Positions 27,155 to 35,578 of a DNA stretch of 64,000 nucleotides are shown here, one piece after another. The position numbers were made by a program, and so were the translations under genes. This DNA comes from Grimontia sedimenti (lineage in GTDB: Bacteria; Pseudomonadota; Gammaproteobacteria; Enterobacterales; Vibrionaceae). Positions within the stretch are counted from its first letter, which is position 1, and each line of letters starts with the position of its first letter. The notes below the pieces were generated by a model. That model saw only the letters and a program-made list of their open reading frames with translations. It searched no databases and had not been told where the DNA came from. The stretch is from positions 1 through 64,000 of the forward strand of contig NZ_JAALDL010000011.1 of NCBI RefSeq assembly GCF_011045095.1, given 5' to 3'.

Positions 27155-27320
27155 TTATACCAATCGTAGTAAATATCTGCTCATCCTAGCTTGTTAAAAT
27201 GCTCGATAACTGCGTTGGAAAATTTGACCGTAGAATAACTACTTATCGAAATTTTCCGCCTTGTTCTCGAGCATTTTTCCTGCGCTATTTCTGATCAGCT
27301 ACCTACTGTGATTGGTATTA
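27155..27320. mobile_element. Miniature inverted-repeat element (MITE-like), about 166 bp
   Basis: The ends are 9-bp perfect inverted repeats ATACCAATC / GATTGGTAT, extended imperfectly to about 20 bp. Inside are nested inverted repeats (AAAATGCTCGA / TCGAGCATTTT; GGAAAATTT / AAATTTTCC), so the whole element can fold into one long hairpin. It has no coding capacity. Elements with this ACCAATC terminus occur in Vibrio, Photobacterium and other marine gammaproteobacteria. It lies between arsR and the second half of the ABC operon. Confidence 0.8.
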
Positions 27321-27439
27321 CTTTCAATGTTATCAACACATCGGACGTGTGGCTAAGTGAATACTAACATGCTGCCACAAAAATCACACAGTTCTATAAC
27401 CCATTGATGTTAAGAACCATTATCACTTTTCTCATATTT

Positions 27440-27468
27440 GATATCAATATATCAGTATATCTAGATAT
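27440..27468. promoter_or_regulatory. Candidate ArsR-type operators / promoter of the 27.5-35.5 kb operon
   Basis: Two short palindromes lie side by side: GATATCAATATATC (5-bp arms) and ATATCTAGATAT (perfect 12-mer), overlapping a TATAAT-like -10 element (AGATATAATG). Adjacent AT palindromes are typical targets of ArsR/SmtB repressors. They sit about 75-100 bases before the first gene of the long operon. Confidence 0.45.
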
Positions 27469-27540
27469 AATGAATGTATGGAATTATTAACATGATGAAT
27501 CACATCGTGGAATCTGGGTCAGGGGCAGGAGGCTTCGTGG

Positions 27541-28224
27541 ATGGAAGGCAGCTTAGCATTAGCGGAAAAGATGTTATTTGGCTTGCCCCATGCGCAACCG
27601 GGTGGGTTGGTACTGACTTGGTGCCTGTTTGTCACCACCATCGCCCTGTCTGTTCCCCTTTCTTATCTCTTGGTCTGCCTATGCAGCAAGCGCCATTGGT
27701 TTCAGGTGGCATCCGGCGCCAGTTTTGCGCTGTTGAGGGCGATTCCACCGCTGGTGATCATTTTTACGATCGACTTTTTTCTTCCACTTGAAACCTTTAC
27801 TAAAGGCATTTTGGCATTGACGGTGTACTCCATGTCTCATCTGGTTCCCATCTTTGCCAAATACATCCACCTGTACCCGGAAAATCTGGAGCGGGTGGAA
27901 AACGTGCTGAAGTTAGGGCTTTTGGCACGTTATGCCCGTCTTCGGGCGCATTGGGTGTTCAAAAAGAGCTTTCCTGCCATGCACACCCACTTTGTTTCAC
28001 TGTTTAAGGACACCAGTATCGTCATCCTGATCGGGCTGCTTGAACTGAGTGCATTAACCAACTTGCTTGCTAGCCGGGCTTACCGCCTTTCCGATTGGCT
28101 GACCATCTTTGCTATTTGCTCTGCCCTGTATTTCTTCAACGTGCAGCTCTTGAACCTTGTCGGTGACAGGTTGCGCCACACTGTTTTCCGGTCAACGCAC
28201 CGGATGACAAGAAGCATCAACTAA
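27541..28224 (+). CDS. Polar amino-acid-type ABC permease (HisQ-like), first gene of the long operon
   Basis: The 227-residue membrane protein starts at an ATG preceded by AGGAGG eight bases upstream. It has about five helices, an FALLRAIPPLVIIF segment equivalent to the permease family's RGTP motif and a coupling loop near RVENVLKLGLLARYARLRAHW. Together with the permease at 26016 it should form a heterodimer. The binding protein begins 9 bases after its stop. Confidence 0.8.
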   Translation: MEGSLALAEKMLFGLPHAQPGGLVLTWCLFVTTIALSVPLSYLLVCLCSKRHWFQVASGASFALLRAIPPLVIIFTIDFFLPLETFTKGILALTVYSMSHLVPIFAKYIHLYPENLERVENVLKLGLLARYARLRAHWVFKKSFPAMHTHFVSLFKDTSIVILIGLLELSALTNLLASRAYRLSDWLTIFAICSALYFFNVQLLNLVGDRLRHTVFRSTHRMTRSIN

Positions 28225-28233
28225 GGAGAGTTT

Positions 28234-29073
28234 ATGTTCCGCAAATTGGGTTTGTTTATTTGTGCTTGGATGACCCTTGTATTCTCCCCAGCCCAGGCAG
28301 ATGAAAAAGGCTCTGTGATCGACAGGGTGAAAGAACGTGGAGAGCTCGTCGTCGGTATCCGTCAGGATAACCCTCCCCACTCTTTCATCAATGAAGCGGG
28401 TGATTGGGTAGGGTTTGATGTCGATATCGCCAGCGCCGTGGCCGATAAGCTTGGCGTGAAAATGAAGAGCGTTCCCGTGGATGAAATTACCCGCATCACC
28501 TACCTGCAAAACGGCAAGATAGATATGGCTGCAGCTTCCATGAGTCACACCTGGAAACGCGATGATGTGGTGGATTTTTCTCAAACCTATTTTTGGTCGG
28601 CCCAAACCTTTCTGGTGAGAAAGGACGGCGCAAAATCACTGGAAGATCTGGTGGGTAAAAAGGTGGGCATGAACCGTGGTAGTCACTCGATTGGCAACTG
28701 GAAGCATTGGCTGGAGAAAAACGGCCACCCGGTCAACGAAGAAGACATCATCGAGTTTGGTAACAAGCAAATCGCCATGAATGCGGTGCTCTCAGGCAAG
28801 ATTGCCGGCTGGGCGGAAGATGCAGAAGTGTTGGTCAGTTACGCCAAGCCTAACCCTGAACTCACGGTATTGACCGGTGAAGCCATCGGGATGAAACAAG
28901 ACGGTCTCGGGGTGATTGAAAACGACAGCAAGATGCGTGATGCCGTGAACCGCGCGTTGCAGGAAATCGAATCGAGCGGCGAATACCTCACCATCTATAA
29001 CCGCTGGTTTGGCCCGGACAGCGAAACCCCAATGCCGCTCGAAAACCGCATTGAGGTTTGGCCGCAAGGCTAA
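28234..29073 (+). CDS. ABC transporter substrate-binding protein, family 3
   Basis: The 279-residue protein has a signal peptide ending FSPAQA and the family-3 receptor features: DRVKERGELVVGIRQDNPPHSF, GFDVDIASAVADKLGVK and the hinge DMAAASMSHTWKRDDVVDFSQTY. In amino-acid receptors the equivalent Arg and Asp hold the amino-acid head group; here R111 (KRDDVVDFS) is present. The ligand is not predictable. A TAAGGAGAG ribosome site fixes the start. It sits with its permease and ATPase. Confidence 0.88.
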   Translation: MFRKLGLFICAWMTLVFSPAQADEKGSVIDRVKERGELVVGIRQDNPPHSFINEAGDWVGFDVDIASAVADKLGVKMKSVPVDEITRITYLQNGKIDMAAASMSHTWKRDDVVDFSQTYFWSAQTFLVRKDGAKSLEDLVGKKVGMNRGSHSIGNWKHWLEKNGHPVNEEDIIEFGNKQIAMNAVLSGKIAGWAEDAEVLVSYAKPNPELTVLTGEAIGMKQDGLGVIENDSKMRDAVNRALQEIESSGEYLTIYNRWFGPDSETPMPLENRIEVWPQG

Positions 29074-29087
29074 TGGGAGAAACAGAT

Positions 29088-29936
29088 ATGTTTTCACGCC
29101 ATCCCTCACCAGCGCCCAACCTCTCGCTGCCCGCGTTGGTGCTTCAGGAAGCCAAGGTCAACGTTGGGTCTGGTGAAACATCCGGCTTTTTCGGTGATTG
29201 GTTCGGCCAATCATCCAGTCAGGACTCAGTATCGGTGCTCAATGGTGTCAACCTCACTGTGCCTACCGGTGCTTGGTACATGTTGGTTGGGCCGAGTGGC
29301 TGCGGTAAATCCACTTTGCTGAGTGTGCTCAATAACCTCACGCCACTCAGCGGCGGAAAGGCGCTGAAATTTGGGGTGCCTGTCGATTGCTGGTGCCGCA
29401 AATGGGAGTGCTGTCCCGGCACCCGAACAGGCACTGTGTTCCAAACGCCGGCTCTGTTTGACCAGTTAACCGCGCTGGAAAACATCTGCATGGGCTTTGA
29501 ATGCCGCGAGAAACGCTGCCTTCACGAAAAGCATCAGAAGGCTTTACTGGTGATGGAAGAACTGGGTATCGCCAAGTTTGCCCATCGCTACCCGCCGGAG
29601 CTTTCCGGTGGCCAGCAACAGCGGGTATCCATTGCCCGAGCACTGGTGGGCGACCCGGATTTATTGCTGATGGACGAACCCTTGTCAGCACTCGACGAAG
29701 CCAATGCACAAAAGGTGAATCAAATCCTGCTGGAACGTCAGCAGTCTGGCACGACGATCTTGATGGCATCCCACCGTTTAGATGGATGCCTGGAAGCATG
29801 CACCGCAAGAGTGGACATGAAAGAGGGCGTCGTCACCGCGATTCAAGCCTGTAACCACTTACCCTCGGCGACAGAGAACCAGGATGCTGTTGCTCTCAAC
29901 CCCTCCATGGCAAGGAATGAAAGAGTATGGAACTGA
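29088..29936 (+). CDS. ABC transporter ATPase with an unusual Cys-rich insertion
   Basis: The 282-residue protein has Walker A GPSGCGKST (68-76), signature LSGGQQQR (172-179) and Walker B DLLLMDEP (190-197). Between Walker A and the Q loop (FQTPALF) a stretch carries C101, C103, C108, C109 (CWCRKWECC), followed by C134, C139 and C144, far more cysteine than in GlnQ/HisP homologues. These could bind a metal or sense thiol-reactive compounds. The start at 29088 has GGGAG eight bases upstream. Its 3' end overlaps the OsmC gene by 10 bases, showing translational coupling. Confidence 0.85.
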   Translation: MFSRHPSPAPNLSLPALVLQEAKVNVGSGETSGFFGDWFGQSSSQDSVSVLNGVNLTVPTGAWYMLVGPSGCGKSTLLSVLNNLTPLSGGKALKFGVPVDCWCRKWECCPGTRTGTVFQTPALFDQLTALENICMGFECREKRCLHEKHQKALLVMEELGIAKFAHRYPPELSGGQQQRVSIARALVGDPDLLLMDEPLSALDEANAQKVNQILLERQQSGTTILMASHRLDGCLEACTARVDMKEGVVTAIQACNHLPSATENQDAVALNPSMARNERVWN

Positions 29937-30391
29937 AATCGAAAGACACCCGGCTGTTCGATGTGCAGCTGACCTACCAATCGGACTACCAGTTTAAAAA
30001 TGTCGCCAGTGAGCATGGCAATCAGGCGGGCGAGCCTTATTTGAGTGACGAACCCGATCCTGTTGGCAACAACAGCGGCCCTTCAACCCCGGCGCTACTG
30101 GGAAGCGCGGTTGGGCATTGCCTGTCAGCTTCTTTGCTGGAGCACATGCGCTTTCATGGTGCCAAGACAGAGCAAGAGTGCATCGTGACAGATGCGCAAA
30201 TCACGGTTTACAAGGGGCCAGAGGGTTACCCGAGGATCAAAGAAATTAATGTGGCGATTAAGGCGAATGATGGAGGCGGCTTAAGCAGTCAAAACCGCGC
30301 GTCCATAGAACGGAATTTCAAGAAGCACTGCACCGTCTCTGCTTCTTTGTCGCCGGCTTTCCCTATCAACGTCACTGTTCAGTGGATATGA
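29927..30391 (+). CDS. OsmC-family peroxide-type protein
   Basis: The 154-residue protein has the two OsmC/Ohr active-site cysteines in context: C65 in LLGSAVGHCLSASLLEHM and C135 in FKKHCTVSASL, preceded by GPSTPALL. OsmC and Ohr proteins reduce organic and lipid hydroperoxides using thiols. It overlaps the ATPase gene and is followed 12 bases later by the diiron protein gene. In this operon it may protect against, or act on, an oxidised organic substrate. Confidence 0.88.
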   Translation: MELKSKDTRLFDVQLTYQSDYQFKNVASEHGNQAGEPYLSDEPDPVGNNSGPSTPALLGSAVGHCLSASLLEHMRFHGAKTEQECIVTDAQITVYKGPEGYPRIKEINVAIKANDGGGLSSQNRASIERNFKKHCTVSASLSPAFPINVTVQWI

Positions 30392-30403
30392 AGGAGAAAA
30401 GAC

Positions 30404-31210
30404 GTGTCAAACTTAATGACAGAAACACAACGTGTCGAAAACCAAGCCTACAAAGACCTGCTTGCCTACGTTGTTACCAACACCATTTCCGGTGAAATCA
30501 TGGCGGTGAACAACTACACCACCATGGTGCCGCTTATCGAAGATGTGGATGAAAAAATCCATGTGGTGAAGCAGGCGAGAGACGAAGGCGGACACATCAA
30601 TGCTCTGACCAAACTTGGTCAGCACATCAACTTTCCAACCATGAAAACCATGGTTGAACCGCAATGGAAAGAGATCGGCCGCTTCGTCAAAGAACGTGCG
30701 CGTGAAGGCGATTTAACCTCCTGCATTATCGCGCAGGACATCATGGTCGAAACCTTTGCCACCGTGGCGTACACCGCCCTGCAACGCAACACCGATAAGC
30801 ATACTACCAGTCTCGCTGCCAGCATCTATGCCGAGGAGGTGGCGCATCTTCAACATGGGGTCGATGAAATTCACCGCATGCTCGACAACGATGCCGAAGA
30901 GGTGCATCGCGCTTTTGAGCTGGCACACAGGGCCGTGATGCCCGCCATGATGAGCATGGTGAACTACAACTGCTTCAGCCTGTGTGACCAACTCAGCATC
31001 AAATGTTCCACTGTTTCTCTGGGTGTGATTGAGCAAGACTTGGATCAGCTGCGGATTGATGCCATTGACACCTACATGGAGAAAATCGATCGCATTGGTT
31101 TGGATCCAAACCGTGTCGCGCCTTTGCTCTCTTCGCTGGTGGATGATGATTCCTCCAAATGGCAACCAAAAGACAAAGCGGATCTCTCTGGCAACCGCTG
31201 CTGTCACTAA
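30404..31210 (+). CDS. Ferritin-like diiron protein resembling aldehyde-deformylating oxygenase
   Basis: The 268-residue, all-helical protein keeps the complete six-ligand carboxylate-bridged diiron site: E31 (ISGEIMAVNNY), E61-x-x-H64 (DEGGH), E116 (IIAQDIMVETFATVAY) and E145-x-x-H148 (EEVAHLQHG). The spacings 55 (second to fourth) and 29 (fourth to fifth) are identical to cyanobacterial aldehyde-deformylating oxygenase (ADO), which turns fatty aldehydes into alkanes, and the neighbouring residues align well. The protein is longer than ADO (about 231 residues) and ends in RCCH. An AAGGAG ribosome site seven bases before the GTG at 30404 fixes a GTG start. It lies beside an NAD(P) reductase and lipid-type exporters. 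Substrate unknown; other ferritin-like oxygenases are possible. Confidence 0.75.
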   Translation: MSNLMTETQRVENQAYKDLLAYVVTNTISGEIMAVNNYTTMVPLIEDVDEKIHVVKQARDEGGHINALTKLGQHINFPTMKTMVEPQWKEIGRFVKERAREGDLTSCIIAQDIMVETFATVAYTALQRNTDKHTTSLAASIYAEEVAHLQHGVDEIHRMLDNDAEEVHRAFELAHRAVMPAMMSMVNYNCFSLCDQLSIKCSTVSLGVIEQDLDQLRIDAIDTYMEKIDRIGLDPNRVAPLLSSLVDDDSSKWQPKDKADLSGNRCCH

Positions 31211-31266
31211 GGTGAAAAGCCGGACGATGTGGAAACTTCGTCCGGCCTTAACAAGGAAGGATGCCT

Positions 31267-32367
31267 ATGCGAATTCTCGTGCTCGGAGCAAATGGATATG
31301 TCGGCCGTCTTGTCGCGGCATCAGTGCTAATGGAAGCCCATCATGAACTGGTGATTGCTTCACGGGACCCTGAAACTTTTGAGGAACTGAAGCAGGACAT
31401 TACCAAGCTGGCCTGCGACACCCTCGAGGCTTCAGGTGAGCCTATGCCGCAGATTGACAGTGATGCGACCCTGGGATTCACCACGGTTCAGTTTAATGAT
31501 GACCTGTTTGACGACCCGGAACTTGAAGGGGTCGAGATGGTGATCAATTGCATTGGATCGGTGGAATACTTCAATGAAGAAAACCTCAATGCTGTCAATA
31601 TCACGCTAACGGACTGGATATTGGCGCAGTGCAAAGCAAAAGGCATCGAGAAGCACATCTACATTTCCACCGCGTTTGCACCTGCCGTGAGCAACGGGAA
31701 AATTGAAGAGCGGATATACGGGGATGAAGGGGATGACCCCACCTTCTATACCCAAACCAAGCGGAAAGCCGAACAACTGGTCGCCACGTCCGGGCTCGAC
31801 TATCTGATCGTGCGCCCTTCTGTGGTGATTGGTGACAGCCGCACCGGCCACTATGCCGGAAAACGCTATGGCATTTACCAACTGTGGGATGGCGCCAAGC
31901 GATTACTGCCTGGCCATATCGATGTAATGCGTCTTGCCTGCCCCCAGGCCAGAATGAATTTTGTCCATCAGGATGCAGTGATTGCTGTCATGCGTTTCAC
32001 CCTTAGAAAACCTTGGCATAGCCGGATCATCAACCTGGCATCCGATTCCTCGCACGCCCCAACCATGGAAGAGCTCTGGGCATTGCTTTTCGACGATATC
32101 GGCTATCCCGATTCACTGGAATGGGCACCCACCAACGATGCGCTCGACTATCGCGGCCTGTCGCCTCGGGTGCGGGCGTTCAATGCGTTTTGTCGCACCA
32201 ATTTAGAGATCGCCAGCCGTAACTGGATGTTTGATCGTCCCAGTATCACGGTCATGAAAGCCGAAGGGCTCGACTTTGCCGAAGCGTTGCTGCCAACAAT
32301 CCGCATTTGTCAGTCGCACTTTATGGCGTTGTACAACGAGAAAAAAGGACGCGTGTTTAATGAGTAA
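31267..32367 (+). CDS. Extended SDR / NAD(P)-binding reductase, possibly acyl-thioester reductase-like
   Basis: The 366-residue protein opens with the Rossmann motif MRILVLGANGYVGR (G-x-x-G-x-x-G) and has the catalytic Y-x-x-x-K in FYTQTKRKAEQL, preceded by YISTAFAP, so an intact atypical/extended short-chain dehydrogenase. The ATG at 31267 is preferred to 31261 because GGAAGG abuts the latter. It could supply or consume an aldehyde for the adjacent diiron protein, as acyl-ACP reductase does for ADO, but it is not clearly that family; epimerase or NmrA-like roles are alternatives. Confidence 0.72.
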   Translation: MRILVLGANGYVGRLVAASVLMEAHHELVIASRDPETFEELKQDITKLACDTLEASGEPMPQIDSDATLGFTTVQFNDDLFDDPELEGVEMVINCIGSVEYFNEENLNAVNITLTDWILAQCKAKGIEKHIYISTAFAPAVSNGKIEERIYGDEGDDPTFYTQTKRKAEQLVATSGLDYLIVRPSVVIGDSRTGHYAGKRYGIYQLWDGAKRLLPGHIDVMRLACPQARMNFVHQDAVIAVMRFTLRKPWHSRIINLASDSSHAPTMEELWALLFDDIGYPDSLEWAPTNDALDYRGLSPRVRAFNAFCRTNLEIASRNWMFDRPSITVMKAEGLDFAEALLPTIRICQSHFMALYNEKKGRVFNE

Positions 32368-34713
32368 TTACCAGACTAAAACGCAGGGCATGGAGCAGTG
32401 GCTCATGCGTTTGGTTTCTTCAGCACTGGCTCGTCCAAAACTGACGTTGCTGCTGGTACTGGGTGCATTACTGCTGCTGGCGGGTGGATTGGCAAAGCTG
32501 GAGGTGAATAACTCAGCGCGGGTTTTCCTCGCCGTCGGATCGCCGGAAAAATCGCGTTGGATGAGTTGGAAGCCAATTATTCCAAAGATGAAAATGTCAT
32601 GTTCGTGGTGGTGCCGCCAGAGGGCGAGTCGGCATCGAGCCCCGAGACTCTGACGCTGATCAGAAACCTGACGGACGAACTCTGGTTGGCACCCTATGCG
32701 CGAAAAGTGACCTCGTTGGTGAATTTTATTGACCCTGTTGCTGATGCCGATGGCGGCGGAATGATTGTTGATGATCTGGTGCTGGCGGGGGACGAAGCCA
32801 AACTCGAAACTCAGGAAACATTGGCAAAATTTTTCAGGGAACGGCCTGATGTAAAAGGGAATCTGACGGACAAAAACGGCGAAGTCACCACGGTGTTTCT
32901 GACCGTTGCCATGTCCAGTGAAGATCTATTGGCCGTGAAGAAAGTGGCCCTTCATGCCCGTGAGTTGCAGCAAAAATACCTCGACGCTTATCCCGGCTAT
33001 CAAATCTACCTTACGGGCCTAGTCATGCTTGACTACGCCCTGAATGAAGCCAGTGATGCGGATTCAGGTTCTCTGGTACCTGCGATGATTGTGCTGGTGT
33101 TGGTGCTCATCGGCGTTTTGTTTCGCGCCGTTGTGCCTTCGCTTACTGTGTTGATGGTGATCCTATTCAGCATTATCGGTGCGATTGGCGCGGTCGCCTG
33201 GATGGGCTTTCAACTGAATACCGCCTCCGGCGCTGCACCGCTGATCATATTGGTACTGGCGGTAGCAAACGTCGTCCATATTATTTCGAAAACTTATCAC
33301 CTGAGACAAAACATGCCCAATGCCAAACCTCTCAACGTGGTGTTGGGTGCCATGGCCTATAACGTGGTTCCCCTTTCTTTGACCAACCTGACCACATTCG
33401 TTGGGTTCATGAGCCTTAACTTCTCTGACGTAGAACCCTTCGGTGAGTTGGGCACCATTGCAGCCTTGGGGGTGTTAACCAGTCTTGTCGTGAACCTCAC
33501 TATTACGCCTTTGGTGTTGAAGTCCTGGTTAGGCCGCAGGAAAAAACCTCTGCCAAAGCTGCCGAAAATCCAGTTTGGGCAGCTGGCGGCAAAGGTTATC
33601 GGCCATGCGCGTTGGCTTTTGTTTGTCTTTTCGACGCTGGCTGTCACCGCGTTGCTGGGGCTACAGCTTATCCAGTTCAACGACAATTTCGTGGAGTATT
33701 TTGATAACCGGAACAGCTTCCGTGTGCAGACAGATCTTGTGCAGGATCACTGGGGTGGCATGGGTTTGATTGAGTATTCGTTTGACGCGCCGGAAGGAAA
33801 AACGGTCGCTGACCCGGATTATCTCAAACAGCTCGATGCGTTTGCAGGCTGGCTGCGAGAGCAACCTCATGTTAATGCCGTGATTGCCCTGCCTGATCAT
33901 CTTGCAAGGTTGCATCAGGCATTTAACAACATGCCTACTGCCGTCATCCCAGACGATCCTTATCTAAGCTCCCAACTGCTTACAACCTACGAGATCTCCG
34001 CGCCCTACGGACACAGCCTGAGTGACAGGGTGACACCAGATTATGCCTCCTCCCGCTTATCGATCATGACGGACAACCTGTCGTCAGCAGAAACCATTGC
34101 CATTGAAAAAGCGGCCAACGAATGGATGCTGGAAAACGCCCCTCTACTCTCGGGAACCGCAGGCACAGGACTGTCGCTGGCATTTGCTTACGTGTCAGAG
34201 CGCAACAGCCAGTCGATGCTGATGGGGAATTTGATCACCATCATCACCATTTCATTCCTGCTTTCTCTGGCATGGCGTTCCTGGCGGATGGGGTTGTTCA
34301 GCCTGGTTCCGAACTTACTGCCTATCTTGATTGTGTTCGGTCTCTGGGGGTATTTCGTCGGCGAAATCAATCTCGCAGTTTCTGTGGTTGGTGCCATGGT
34401 GATGGGGATCGTGGTGGATGACACCGTGTATATCCTGACCAAGTATCAGGAATCGAGGCGGAAAGGCAGCACGGTTGAGCAAGCGGTCACTGATGTGTAT
34501 TCCGGCGTGGGTTTGGCGCTGCTGGTGACCACGGTTGTCATTGCCCTTGGTTTCGCTGTGATGGCGACATCCAGCTTTGCCATCAACGCTAACCTGGGTT
34601 TGTTGGCTTTTGGTGTGGTGATCACCGCATTGCTTTACGATTTTCTCTTTGTTCCCGCGCTGCTGATCACCGCTGATCGAAAGTCGCGACAACACACCGT
34701 ACAGGAGGTTTGA
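32360..34713 (+). pseudogene. RND/MMPL-family exporter (HAE3 type), reading frame broken at an A run
   Basis: An ATG at 32360 with AAGGA upstream overlaps the reductase stop and opens an RND exporter: helix 1 (LTLLLVLGALLLLAGGLA) and the VNNSARVFLAVGSPEK start of the periplasmic domain. After codons GAA AAA at 32546-32551 the frame is lost, but the homologous protein resumes at once in the -1 frame (LDELEANYSKDENVMFVV) and continues unbroken to 34713, with two RND halves of about six helices each. One more A in the five-A run (32547-32551) would give a continuous 784-residue protein. Sequencing error, a real deletion, phase variation or programmed slippage would all explain it. Family members move hydrophobic or lipid-like molecules. 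Confidence 0.8.
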
Positions 34714-34714
34714 G

Positions 34715-35515
34715 ATGGTGAAATGTCTACCTTGGATGCTGCTCTCAGTGCTCATGCCATTGTCAGTCAGCGTGATGGCGAATGATGCCGAGAAAGGGCG
34801 GGAAATTGCAGAGAAGATGGATCAATCCTACAGCGGATATGGTACGTCCCGCGCCGATGGGGAAATGATCCTCTATTTGGGCAACCGGGAAGTGAAACGA
34901 TCGTTTCGAAGCTTAACGCTGGAAGATCTGGGTAACATGCCCAGCGAATACAACGTGCTGGTGTTTGAATCGCCCGGAGACATGCGGGGGATTGCGCTGC
35001 TAACCCATGCCAAAACGGAACCGGAAGATGATAACCAGTGGCTCTACCTTCCCGCCGCTGCGCGAACCAAGCGCATCTCCAGCTCTAACGTGTCTGGCAA
35101 GTTTGTCTCGTCTGAATTTTCGTATGAGGACTTGGCGAAGCAGGAAGTGGATGAATACACCTACAAATGGTTGCGCACCGATTCCTGCCCTGACAGTGAC
35201 ATGACCTGTGAAGTGATCGAAACCTACCCGAAAAATGAAAATTCTGGGTATACCAAGCGGGTGATCTGGGTGGATACAGACGAATTCAGAGCGCAAAAGG
35301 TGGATTTCTATAACCGGCGCGGCGTTCATGAGAAAACCTTATTGCTGACCGATTACACCTTGCCGGATAACGGACGATGGCGTCCACTGAATTTGGACAT
35401 GACCAATGAGTTAAATGGACGAAGAACCGTGATGGTGTGGTCGAATTACCAGTTTGGTGAGCCCTTGGGCAAGAAGGATTTTATGAGTCAGCGTTTGAAG
35501 ACGCTTTCGCGGTAG
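34715..35515 (+). CDS. LolA-like outer-membrane lipoprotein-sorting protein
   Basis: The 266-residue protein has a signal peptide (to about SVSVMA) and the pattern of the LolA-like family often encoded beside MMPL/RND exporters: GEMILYLGNREVKRSF, FESPGDMRGIALLTH, QWLYLPAAARTKRISSSN and FVSSEFSYEDL. Such proteins have a half-open barrel that carries a lipid. A CAGGAGGT ribosome site directly upstream indicates efficient translation, one base after the exporter stop. It probably accepts the RND cargo in the periplasm. It ends the operon. Confidence 0.85.
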   Translation: MVKCLPWMLLSVLMPLSVSVMANDAEKGREIAEKMDQSYSGYGTSRADGEMILYLGNREVKRSFRSLTLEDLGNMPSEYNVLVFESPGDMRGIALLTHAKTEPEDDNQWLYLPAAARTKRISSSNVSGKFVSSEFSYEDLAKQEVDEYTYKWLRTDSCPDSDMTCEVIETYPKNENSGYTKRVIWVDTDEFRAQKVDFYNRRGVHEKTLLLTDYTLPDNGRWRPLNLDMTNELNGRRTVMVWSNYQFGEPLGKKDFMSQRLKTLSR

Positions 35516-35527
35516 CAAGCTGAAATG

Positions 35528-35559
35528 AAAAAGGCGGTCATCTAGATGCCCGCCTTGGG
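35528..35559. terminator. Terminator between the LolA-like gene and yegD
   Basis: Stem AAGGCGG / CCGCCTT reinforced by CATCTAGATG inside. A AAAAA tract on the left gives a U tract on the minus strand, so it suits yegD best and possibly the long operon as well. Confidence 0.7.
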
Positions 35560-35578
35560 TTGTATTCATGAGCTTGTG

